Of a stretch of DNA of 64,000 bases, positions 1-6,676 are shown piece by piece. A model generated the notes under the pieces. That model saw only the letters and a program-made list of their open reading frames with translations. It searched no databases and was not told where the DNA came from. Source of the stretch: Bacillus sp. es.034 (lineage in GTDB: Bacteria; Bacillota; Bacilli; Bacillales; Bacillaceae_B); assembly GCF_002563655.1 (NCBI RefSeq), contig NZ_PDIY01000001.1:434001-498000 (forward strand), read 5' to 3'. Position 1 is the first letter of the stretch; each line of letters starts with the position of its first letter. The position numbers were made by a program, and so were the translations under genes.

Positions 1-462
1 GATATCATCCAATCCAAGTCCACGGCCGATTTCTTCCACCTTGGCATCAATGATGTAGAAATCATTATTTGTCAGGGCATCCTGAAGGGTCCCGGTTTCC
101 TCGAGCAATCCTTCCAGTTCTTCAGGAGTGGCGTCCCCCATCTTGGCAAACAGCTCATTCATTTCTGTTTCCATATCAAAGAGGTATTGAAAGGCCGTCT
201 TCAACACGTCCCGGATCGTCATCCCCTGCTTCAGCTTCGCATGCTGATCCAGATACCCGATGCGGATCCTCTTCGCCCATTCGACTTTTCCTTCATCCGG
301 CTCAAGCTTTCCTGTAATGATATTCATAAATGTAGACTTTCCTTCCCCGTTGGCACCGATCAAGCCGATATGCTCACCCTTCAACAACCGGAAAGAGACG
401 TCATTAAAAATCGCACGGTCGCCGAAACCGTGAGTTAAATTTTTGACTGTTAATAAACTCAT
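1..462 (-). CDS. ABC-F family ATPase, N-terminal part (cut by window edge)
   Basis: The reading frame starts at an ATG at 462 behind an AAAGGTG ribosome site and runs off the left edge, giving 154 residues. Walker A is GANGEGKS at residues 36-43, followed by the linker region typical of ABC-F proteins. The family is soluble, has two ATPase domains and no membrane segments, and acts on the ribosome in translation-stall rescue or antibiotic protection. The opening residues resemble B. subtilis YfmM-type proteins, but the second ATPase domain and the diagnostic linker end lie outside the window, so the subfamily is not assigned. Confidence 0.85.
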   Translation of the reverse strand, partial: MSLLTVKNLTHGFGDRAIFNDVSFRLLKGEHIGLIGANGEGKSTFMNIITGKLEPDEGKVEWAKRIRIGYLDQHAKLKQGMTIRDVLKTAFQYLFDMETEMNELFAKMGDATPEELEGLLEETGTLQDALTNNDFYIIDAKVEEIGRGLGLDDI

Positions 463-567
463 GTCGTAAACACCTTTTCTTTCTATACTAAAATTCGCTC
501 TCTCTATTATAAGGGTCCTTTTGCTTAGAAGATAGGGGGAAATGAGCTGGTGTTTTTTTACTTCCCT

Positions 568-1683
568 TTACCCGATTGCCCCCGCAACGTCATAATCCGC
601 GGGATCGAGATCAGTCGATTCACCCATCACCAATTTGGCAAGCTCCGATCCAAGGTATGGACCAACCGTCAAACCCGATGCCCCAAGACCATTTGCCACC
701 CAGACATCATCAAGCCCCGGCATCGCTCCGAAAACCGGAAGGAATCCAGGAGTGAACGGTCGGAACCCCACTCTTGTCTCTACTACTGTTCCATCGCTGA
801 TTCCCGGTGCAACGTCCATTGCTTTATGAAGAATTTCATGCAGCCCTCCAGCGGTTACCCGTTGATCAAAACCAACATCATTTTCATGAGTGGCCCCTGC
901 CACGACTTTTCCCTCTGGGAAGGCAAGGAGGTATTGATCATTTGGGGGCATGACGACGGGCCATTCCCCCGTCTCTCCCCCTCCCATTTCCAGATGGAGG
1001 ATTTGTGCTTTCTGGGAGGTTACAAGAAAGTCTATTCCGAGAGGCTGAAAGAGTTCCTTCGCCCAGGCGCCGGCTGTAACGATCACCCCGTCCGCCTGAA
1101 GCATTTCATCCGCTATTTTGACGCCAGTGATCCGGTTTTTTTCGTGTAACAATCCGGCATCCCCTTGTCGGAATGATGCCCCATACTTTTTAGCCCCGTT
1201 CAAGAGTGCATCCCGCAGTGCCCTGCCATCTACCCGGGCAGCGCCACTTACGTGTACAGCCTGGAACTCTTCTGATAGCAACGGAAAGCGCTGACTTGTT
1301 TCTTCTGAAGTCAGAAGCGTCAGCTCACCGATTTCCGGAGCTTCCTCCCTGCGTTTCTCCGCTCTTTCCATCATTTTATGGAGTTTATGCACCTCCGTGT
1401 GGAGACTGATAGCCCCCACACGTTTATAACCTGTTTCAGTCTCGCCGTCTGCTTCAAGCTGTTCGATGATGCTCGGATAATAATTCGCCCCACCCTTTGC
1501 CAAGCGATACCACACTTTATTCCTGCGCTGTGACAGCCATGGACAGACGATTCCTGCCGCTGCATCCGTTGCCTGTCCAGCGTCCTTCCGGTCAATAATC
1601 GTGACATCCGCTCCTGCCTTCGCCAGATGATACGCCGTGGAAGCCCCGAGAATACCTGCCCCAATGATCATATATGATTTCAT
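568..1683 (-). CDS. FAD-dependent oxidoreductase, glycine oxidase/DadA-like
   Basis: This 371-residue protein begins at the ATG at 1683, which has a good AAAAGGTG ribosome site; an upstream in-frame extension to 1752 lacks one. The N-terminus MIIGAGILGAS carries the GxGxxG dinucleotide-binding fold (residues 8-13) that holds the FAD adenine. The C-terminus has the DAO-family closing motif NGLGASGLTVGPYLG. The family oxidises amines or amino acids such as glycine, D-amino acids and sarcosine with FAD. There is no ThiO or thiamine neighbour, so the substrate is not fixed by context. It appears monocistronic, downstream of a divergent T-box-controlled transporter. Confidence 0.85.
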   Translation of the reverse strand: MKSYMIIGAGILGASTAYHLAKAGADVTIIDRKDAGQATDAAAGIVCPWLSQRRNKVWYRLAKGGANYYPSIIEQLEADGETETGYKRVGAISLHTEVHKLHKMMERAEKRREEAPEIGELTLLTSEETSQRFPLLSEEFQAVHVSGAARVDGRALRDALLNGAKKYGASFRQGDAGLLHEKNRITGVKIADEMLQADGVIVTAGAWAKELFQPLGIDFLVTSQKAQILHLEMGGGETGEWPVVMPPNDQYLLAFPEGKVVAGATHENDVGFDQRVTAGGLHEILHKAMDVAPGISDGTVVETRVGFRPFTPGFLPVFGAMPGLDDVWVANGLGASGLTVGPYLGSELAKLVMGESTDLDPADYDVAGAIG

Positions 1684-1774
1684 GCAAAACACCTTTTCAG
1701 TCCATTTTTTCTTTATTTTACTTGAGAAGAAGGGCGAACTCAATGGCTGCACGTTTTAGTGGGCGGGAATCCGC

Positions 1775-1814
1775 TTGTACCTGGTACAAGTTGCCCTTTT
1801 TGTACCAGGTACAC
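1775..1814. repeat. Palindromic inverted repeat with TACCTGGTAC core
   Basis: Two copies of TTGTACCWGGTACA (1776-1789 and 1800-1813) form a perfect 14-bp inverted repeat with a 10-nt loop. Each arm is itself nearly palindromic. It lies between divergent genes, about 75 bp upstream of the T-box promoter. It could be a dispersed Bacillus palindrome or an operator; nothing in the sequence decides. Confidence 0.6.
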
Positions 1815-1889
1815 AATCATCACCACACCGTACCAAACCAAAAACCACCATCAATTCCAGACAATTCTCACTACTTTTCCCGAAATAGA

Positions 1890-1917
1890 TTGACAAGTCG
1901 TTTTGATTCATGATAAA
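1890..1917 (+). promoter_or_regulatory. Sigma-A promoter of the T-box leader
   Basis: A perfect -35 TTGACA (1890-1895), a 16-bp spacer and a GATAAA -10 (1912-1917) place the start site near 1924, just before stem I of the T-box. Confidence 0.6.
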
Positions 1918-1940
1918 AATTGTATAACCTAATATTGAAT

Positions 1941-2168
1941 AAGCTTTGAAGGAAACCAGTAGCGAACATTTCCCTGTTTAAGAGAGCCGGTGGTTGGTGT
2001 GAACCGGTACAAAGATGAAGCGAATTTCGATTCCGGAGCTTCTTTTGACGAGATCAAAAGACGGGTAAGACCGTTATGTGTGAAGAGTGATGAGAAACAT
2101 TTTCTCATAACTAGGGTGGTACCGCGATATCCAAATCGTCCCTACGATATGTAGGGGCGATTTTTTTA
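1941..2168 (+). promoter_or_regulatory. T-box riboswitch, probable phenylalanine specifier
   Basis: The invariant T-box sequence AGGGTGGTACCGCG lies at 2113-2126. An 8-bp base of stem I (AAGCTTTG from 1941, pairing with CGGAGCTT) encloses the AGTA/GAA specifier-loop motif. Right after GAA the descending strand reads TTTCG, so either adjacent frame gives a phenylalanine codon (UUU, or more likely UUC followed by a purine). Uncharged tRNA-Phe should therefore favour antitermination and expression of the downstream transporter. The specifier is read by eye. Confidence 0.9.
2136..2168 (+). terminator. T-box attenuator terminator
   Basis: TCGTCCCTAC (2136-2145) pairs with GTAGGGGCGA (2151-2160), followed by seven T. 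The 5' arm follows the T-box sequence, so the antiterminator and this hairpin exclude one another. Confidence 0.9.
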
Positions 2169-2221
2169 TTTGGTCTAAAAAATGCCCTCACACGTCAATA
2201 AATACCGAAAGGAGAATGAGA

Positions 2222-3565
2222 ATGAGTCAGCGTGAACAATGGTCATCGAAAATCGGCTTTATTTTAGCGGCAGCCGGGTCTGCCATCGGATTGGGGGCCA
2301 TCTGGAAATTCCCTTACATTGCCGGTGAAAATGGAGGCGGAGCATTCTTCCTGATCTTTATTTTATTTACTTTATTACTCGGCCTTCCATTATTACTGGC
2401 TGAATTCTCAATCGGACGTACAGCCGGAAGCAATGCTGTGGATTCGTACCGCAAGATCGCTCCCGGGACCAAATGGCACTGGGTCGGGATCCTCGGGATG
2501 ATCACATCCTTCATCCTGCTTTCCTTCTACAGTGTCATCGGGGGATGGATCGTCGTTTATTTATTCAAAGCTGTTACAGGACAATTAAACGGCCTTTCTT
2601 CAGATCAATACGCAGAAGTGTTCGGGGCAACGATTTCAAATCCCGGGATAAGTGTATTCGTCCAGCTCCTCTTCATCTTGATGACCATCATCGTGGTAGC
2701 CAAGGGGATTGAAAAAGGGATTGAACTCGCAAGTAAAATCATGATGCCGGCATTATTTATTCTTTTCATTCTGTTAGTGATCCGTGCCGTGACCCTTGAT
2801 GGGGCAGTGGAAGGAGTTACATTCCTGCTTAAGCCAGATTTTTCCAAAGTAACGTCACAGACGATTTTAGAAGCGATGGGTCAATCCTTCTTTACGTTAA
2901 GTGTCGGGGTGTCGGTGATGGTGACATACAGCTCATACCTTCCGAAAACACAGAGTCTGCCCCGTTCGGCGATTTCGATCGTGGCGATGAATATCTTCAT
3001 CGTATTACTGGCAGGACTTGCGATTTTCCCGGCAGTCTTTGCTTTTGATCTGGAGCCAGGTGCGGGTCCGGTACTGCTATTCAACGTACTGCCTACTGTG
3101 TTCAGTCAGCTTCCTTTCGGCATGTTATTCTTCATTGCATTCCTTGTGCTGTTCTTATTCGCAGCATTGACTTCAGCGTTCTCGATGCTTGAGATCATCG
3201 TATCCGTCATTTCGAAGGGGGACCCCGGAAAGCGTACGAAATGGTCGTGGATCATCGGTCTTGCCATCTTCGTTTGCGGCATCCCATCGGCTTTATCTTT
3301 CGGGGTACTTGGAGATGTCACACTGTTTGGCAAAACCATTTTCGACCTGGCTGATTTTGCAGTAAGTAATGTACTGCTTCCAATCGGATCATTGCTTATC
3401 GCCCTGTTCGTTCCTCTCAAAATGAAGAAAACGGCTCTATATGAAGAGTTGAAACAAGGAAGCGGATTGAAGCGGGGGTTATTTGAAACATGGTTCTTCC
3501 TGATCCGCTTTGTGGCACCGGTGTTGATACTTTTCGTGATGCTTGATGTGTTGGGAGTATTTTAA
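2222..3565 (+). CDS. SNF/NSS-family sodium:amino-acid symporter
   Basis: This 447-residue protein has about 11-12 membrane helices. TM1 contains [16 protein letters not shown] followed by GENGGGAF, the signature of LeuT/MhsT-type Na+ symporters, including the unwound segment that binds Na+ and substrate. The ATG at 2222 is preferred over the one at 2216 because AAAGGAG ends 7 nt upstream of it but only 1 nt upstream of the other. The Phe-type T-box in front implies induction on phenylalanine shortage, which fits aromatic or hydrophobic amino-acid uptake as in MhsT. That substrate is inferred from the leader, not from binding-site residues. Confidence 0.92.
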   Translation: MSQREQWSSKIGFILAAAGSAIGLGAIWKFPYIAGENGGGAFFLIFILFTLLLGLPLLLAEFSIGRTAGSNAVDSYRKIAPGTKWHWVGILGMITSFILLSFYSVIGGWIVVYLFKAVTGQLNGLSSDQYAEVFGATISNPGISVFVQLLFILMTIIVVAKGIEKGIELASKIMMPALFILFILLVIRAVTLDGAVEGVTFLLKPDFSKVTSQTILEAMGQSFFTLSVGVSVMVTYSSYLPKTQSLPRSAISIVAMNIFIVLLAGLAIFPAVFAFDLEPGAGPVLLFNVLPTVFSQLPFGMLFFIAFLVLFLFAALTSAFSMLEIIVSVISKGDPGKRTKWSWIIGLAIFVCGIPSALSFGVLGDVTLFGKTIFDLADFAVSNVLLPIGSLLIALFVPLKMKKTALYEELKQGSGLKRGLFETWFFLIRFVAPVLILFVMLDVLGVF

Positions 3566-3577
3566 ACCCCGCCACAC

Positions 3578-3613
3578 AAAAGGGTTGACCCGCAGTTTAG
3601 GGTCAACCCTTTT
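3578..3613. terminator. Bidirectional terminator (transporter / SOD)
   Basis: AAAAGGGTTGACCC pairs with GGGTCAACCCTTTT, giving U-tracts on both strands between convergent genes. Confidence 0.9.
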
Positions 3614-3615
3614 CT

Positions 3616-4137
3616 TTATGATGCTCCATACCCCATGATCAATCCACACGCCAATCGTTTCCCTGCATCTCCTGAAGGCTGTGACCTGAAGTCATCCGGA
3701 TTTTGATGAATGATGACACCCTTCCCTATCACATCTTTTACGTTGAATTTATTCGTAAAAAAGGACATCTTTGCGTAGCCGTCATTTGAAAACAGGACAG
3801 GAAAATCCCCTGCATGATTCCCATGCGGCTGATTGGTCGGATTCCAATGCCCTCCTGCAGACGTGAAAGGTTCATTGGGATCCCCTATTTCACATACCCC
3901 TTTTTCATGGAGGTGAAATCCGTGGGGACCGATCGGCTTTTGATCACCCTTTCCTTCCTTATAGGGAGGTAAACCTGTCACCTCGGCAAATACTTCTACA
4001 CCATTCTGCACTTCACGGAAAAAGACATATCCTTTGAGCCCTGGAGCGAGTGGACCTCCCTGAATGTGAGCGTAGGCCATATTAGGCGCATTTCGATAAT
4101 AGGAATAAGCAGGATAGCCATATTGATAATAATTCAT
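3616..4137 (-). CDS. Cu/Zn superoxide dismutase family protein with Tyr-rich N-terminus
   Basis: This 173-residue protein dismutates superoxide if active. All metal and active-site positions of the family can be seen: H75 and H77 (GFHLHEKG), H97 (GGHWNP), H105, H108 and D111 (HGNHAGD), H144 (IIHQNP), R161 (GKRLACG), and the disulfide pair C82/C164. By contrast, B. subtilis YojM is known to lack two copper ligands. The N-terminus has no signal peptide or lipobox. It is a tyrosine-rich stretch (MNYYQYGYPAYSYY), a composition common in spore coat proteins. A coat or cytosolic location is an inference. It shares a terminator with the convergent transporter gene. Confidence 0.93.
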   Translation of the reverse strand: MNYYQYGYPAYSYYRNAPNMAYAHIQGGPLAPGLKGYVFFREVQNGVEVFAEVTGLPPYKEGKGDQKPIGPHGFHLHEKGVCEIGDPNEPFTSAGGHWNPTNQPHGNHAGDFPVLFSNDGYAKMSFFTNKFNVKDVIGKGVIIHQNPDDFRSQPSGDAGKRLACGLIMGYGAS

Positions 4138-4265
4138 CCGTCATCCCCCTTCCTTCAAAACATTTTATGTTGAAAGCAGAGGTGACATGATGAAAACCGT
4201 GTGAATCGCTTTTACCCAGAACTTGTTTTTAACCACAGGGATCCTTTCCCATAAGAGGTAAGACC

Positions 4266-4340
4266 ACTAACCAAACGTTTGTTTAACTACCCAACCCCCT
4301 TTCCTATCAGGGTTTATCCCACTAATCAAACGTTTGTTTA
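4266..4340. promoter_or_regulatory. Two copies of an ACTAAYCAAACGTTTG operator-like palindrome
   Basis: Copies at 4266-4285 and 4321-4340 share 19 of 20 bases and are centred on the perfect palindrome CAAACGTTTG, 55 bp apart. A third copy is at 31352-31373. The size and symmetry resemble TetR-family operators. They lie between divergent sod and ispA, about 130-200 bp from the sod start and 230-300 bp from the ispA start. The rest of this roughly 430-bp gap shows only the ispA promoter. Confidence 0.55.
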
Positions 4341-4485
4341 AATTTTTTACCTCACAGATTGGACCGATGATCGATCTCCGGGTGGGAACTTCTTTTTTCT
4401 ATAGGGGCATCCCCTGCCGCCTGCTTTCTATATGCAAGGGAAGGCGCTAAGATGTTTGGTTTTATTTTCCTATTACCATTATCCC

Positions 4486-4514
4486 TTTTCATCTTGTCCA
4501 AAAAATGTTATATT
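4486..4514 (+). promoter_or_regulatory. Candidate sigma-A promoter for ispA
   Basis: TTTTCA (4486-4491), a 17-bp spacer and TATATT (4509-4514), about 57 bp upstream of the start codon. The -35 match is weak. Confidence 0.4.
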
Positions 4515-4570
4515 TTCAGAAACTTCAGATTTCTATTCTGCTTTGCAACACTATTTTAGGAGGGATTAGT

Positions 4571-5533
4571 ATGCAAGATGACATTAGGCTTATTCCATAT
4601 TTCATGGACGAAATGATTGTTGATGCAAATGAAATTCCTAAAGGCGTTGATGTAATCCAAGCTCCTAGTATGTGGAAAAACGGATATAAAGGAAAAGGCA
4701 TCACCATCGCCATCCTTGATACAGGATGCGACATGAACCACCCGGATCTTACCGGAAAGGTGAAGGGCTTCCGTAATTTCACCGACGATGATGACGGTGC
4801 GGAAGATAATGTGACGGATTACAGCGGTCACGGGACCCATGTAGCAGGCACGATTGCCGCAAGTGAAAATGGGGATGGTGTGATCGGCGTGGCTCCACTG
4901 GCTGAACTGCTTGTGATTAAAGTTCTTGCCGGCAGCCGTGGAAGCGGGAAGTACGATTGGATCGTGAACGGAATCAAGTATGCCATTGAACAAAAGGTCG
5001 ATATCATCTCCATGTCCCTCGGAGGACCTACAGATTATGAGCCACTCCATGAAGCGATTCAAAAAGCGGTGGATGCCAATATCCTGGTGGTCTGCGCTGC
5101 TGGGAATGAGGGGGACTCCAATAGCAGCACCGATGAATTTTCTTATCCCGCCTGTTACAACGAAGTCATCTCTGTAGGAGCCATCGATCTTCAACGAAAG
5201 TCTTCCTACTTTACGAATTCCAACAATGAAGTGGACTTGGTGGCCCCGGGTGAACAAATCCTATCGACCATTCCCGGAGAAAAGTACGCCAAGCTCAGCG
5301 GAACCTCCATGTCGGCTCCCCATATTTCTGGAGCATTAGCCTTGATCAAAGAATTTGAACAGGCTTCTTTCGACCGGAAACTTTCTGAATGTGAGGTATA
5401 TGCACAGCTCATTAAGAGGACAGTACCACTTGGCTTCCCGAAAACATTGGAAGGGAATGGCCTGATCTTTTTAACCGCTCCCGATCTTCTGCGCGAGCAC
5501 TTGAGAAACCAGCCCCTCGCTCAGATCGGATGA
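4571..5533 (+). CDS. ispA: Intracellular subtilisin-type serine protease
   Basis: This 320-residue cytosolic protease degrades intracellular protein as growth ends. The start at 4571 follows TAGGAGGGA. There is no signal peptide; instead a short N-terminal extension carries LIPY (residues 7-10), the known autoinhibitory motif of intracellular subtilisins. The catalytic triad is D50 (ILDTGCD), H87 (GHGTHVAG) and S246 (GTSMSAPH), with oxyanion N179. Length and sequence closely follow B. subtilis IspA. It is monocistronic, ending in a strong shared terminator. Confidence 0.96.
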   Translation: MQDDIRLIPYFMDEMIVDANEIPKGVDVIQAPSMWKNGYKGKGITIAILDTGCDMNHPDLTGKVKGFRNFTDDDDGAEDNVTDYSGHGTHVAGTIAASENGDGVIGVAPLAELLVIKVLAGSRGSGKYDWIVNGIKYAIEQKVDIISMSLGGPTDYEPLHEAIQKAVDANILVVCAAGNEGDSNSSTDEFSYPACYNEVISVGAIDLQRKSSYFTNSNNEVDLVAPGEQILSTIPGEKYAKLSGTSMSAPHISGALALIKEFEQASFDRKLSECEVYAQLIKRTVPLGFPKTLEGNGLIFLTAPDLLREHLRNQPLAQIG

Positions 5534-5553
5534 TTTGAATCTGAAAGTCGGGC

Positions 5554-5595
5554 AACACAAAAAGAACAGCCATCCATGGCTGTTCTTTTTGTGTT
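5554..5595. terminator. Bidirectional terminator (ispA / ykuS-like)
   Basis: CACAAAAAGAACAGCCAT pairs with ATGGCTGTTCTTTTTGTG around a tiny loop, with A/T tracts on both sides. Confidence 0.92.
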
Positions 5596-5599
5596 GGGG

Positions 5600-5839
5600 T
5601 TATTGCAGTCTGCTTTCGACTTCTTGGCAGATTTGATCGGCACTCAGTCCGCTTGCTTCGATGACAGGGCCTTGAGTCGCTACATTTTGAATACCCATTA
5701 CGTCTGTATCCATTCCAGTCACGACACAGCAGTCACACCCATTTGCATCTGACTCCTGCTTAAGCTCCACTACTTCATGCCCCTGTGCCCGTAAGGCTTC
5801 TACAACGTTAGTTAAGGATTGTTCAACACCAATTCTCAT
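5600..5839 (-). CDS. ykuS: UPF0180 family protein, YkuS-like
   Basis: A 79-residue soluble protein that matches B. subtilis YkuS along its length, including [17 protein letters not shown] and the C-terminal ICQEVESRL. The conserved CDCC cysteines suggest metal or redox chemistry, but the function of the family is unknown. The start follows an AGGAGGTG ribosome site. It ends at the terminator shared with ispA. Confidence 0.9.
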   Translation of the reverse strand: MRIGVEQSLTNVVEALRAQGHEVVELKQESDANGCDCCVVTGMDTDVMGIQNVATQGPVIEASGLSADQICQEVESRLQ

Positions 5840-5900
5840 GCCTTTACACCTCCTGGTTCTACATATAGGATTTTCTTTCGATGAAAAAGATATTCGTCCA

Positions 5901-6056
5901 TTATTTTTTATTTACTTGTCTGCCGCTTTTTTTCTGACTTTGTCCTTCTGTATTTCCCATCTGGGTATCAGATGCAAATTCCACATCGTTTTTGGCCTTT
6001 TGTTTCGCCAGCTGTTGAGAAGTTTGATCCATACTCTTCCTGCCCTGCTTTGACAT
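5901..6056 (-). CDS. Small acid-soluble spore protein, gamma-type
   Basis: A 51-residue hydrophilic protein rich in Gln, Lys and Ser. It has a single [10 protein letters not shown] segment, which matches the EFAS germination-protease cleavage motif of gamma-type SASPs. Classical SspE has repeated copies; here there is one. The ATG at 6056 is chosen because GGAGGG sits 7 nt upstream; an in-frame ATG at 6062 would abut the ribosome site. Such proteins store amino acids in the spore and are degraded on germination. Assignment rests on this motif and composition. Confidence 0.72.
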   Translation of the reverse strand: MSKQGRKSMDQTSQQLAKQKAKNDVEFASDTQMGNTEGQSQKKSGRQVNKK

Positions 6057-6140
6057 GCTCATCCCTCCTCTGACTTTTATAGAATTAGAATCCCCATTTT
6101 CAGGCAAAATATTTGAGGGGCATACGATTCCCACCGGAAT

Positions 6141-6166
6141 GTTTATTTTTACATCAGCCCGGGTAA
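6141..6166 (+). promoter_or_regulatory. SigB-type general stress promoter
   Basis: GTTTAT (6141-6146), a 14-bp spacer and GGGTAA (6161-6166) match the SigB consensus, 39 bp upstream of the ferritin-like start. Confidence 0.7.
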
Positions 6167-6204
6167 ATAGTCTCTATAACAACAATGAAAAGGGTGGTAT
6201 TTAC

Positions 6205-6642
6205 ATGGATGAAGCAAAATTACATGAATTGATTGATGGATTAAACGAAGATTTAGCCAATGAATATGCGGCAGTCATTCTTTACACCAACTACGCTGCT
6301 GTAGTCAGCGGCTTGTATCGTCAAATCTTAAAACCTTTCTTTGAAGAAGAAATTCCTGATGAGCAGGGTCACGCTTTATACCTTGCCGAAAAGATTAAAA
6401 CATTGGGTGGTCAGCCGACAACGACGCCTGCAGCCGTTAAACAAACGGATGATGTAAAGGAAATGCTTGAAGAGGGCCGTAAAGCTGAAGCAGATACCAT
6501 TGAGCGCTATAAGAAGCGTAAAGAACAAGCCGAGGAATTGGGACTTGTGGAACTCAGCATCAAGCTTGATGATATGATCGCAGATGAAACTCATCATCTT
6601 GAAGAATTTGACCGTCTGTTAAAGGATCCTTCTTTCAACTAA
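6205..6642 (+). CDS. Ferritin-like domain protein (bacterioferritin/Dps-like)
   Basis: A 145-residue, almost fully helical protein. Paired acidic/His motifs of a diiron four-helix bundle are visible: NEYAAVILY, EEIPDEQGHA and DETHHLEEF. Such proteins bind or oxidise iron, or protect against peroxide stress. The start at 6205 follows AGGGTGG, and the upstream SigB-like promoter fits a general stress role. It could be a storage shell or a simple diiron oxidase. Confidence 0.88.
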   Translation: MDEAKLHELIDGLNEDLANEYAAVILYTNYAAVVSGLYRQILKPFFEEEIPDEQGHALYLAEKIKTLGGQPTTTPAAVKQTDDVKEMLEEGRKAEADTIERYKKRKEQAEELGLVELSIKLDDMIADETHHLEEFDRLLKDPSFN

Positions 6643-6646
6643 TGAT

Positions 6647-6676
6647 AAAAGACCGCTGTTTTCAGCGGTCTTTTTT
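6647..6676. terminator. Bidirectional terminator
   Basis: AAAAGACCGCTG pairs with CAGCGGTCTTTT around a TTTT loop; it serves the ferritin-like gene and the convergent helicase gene. Confidence 0.93.

Noticed and set aside
550-1149. Plus-strand frame of 199 codons opposite the FAD oxidoreductase
   Set aside because: It is a shadow of a well-conserved gene, with atypical composition and no ribosome site.
4556-5257. Open frame of 233 codons on the minus strand inside ispA
   Set aside because: It lies antisense to a clear intracellular subtilisin, has no ribosome site and its translation shows no family motif.
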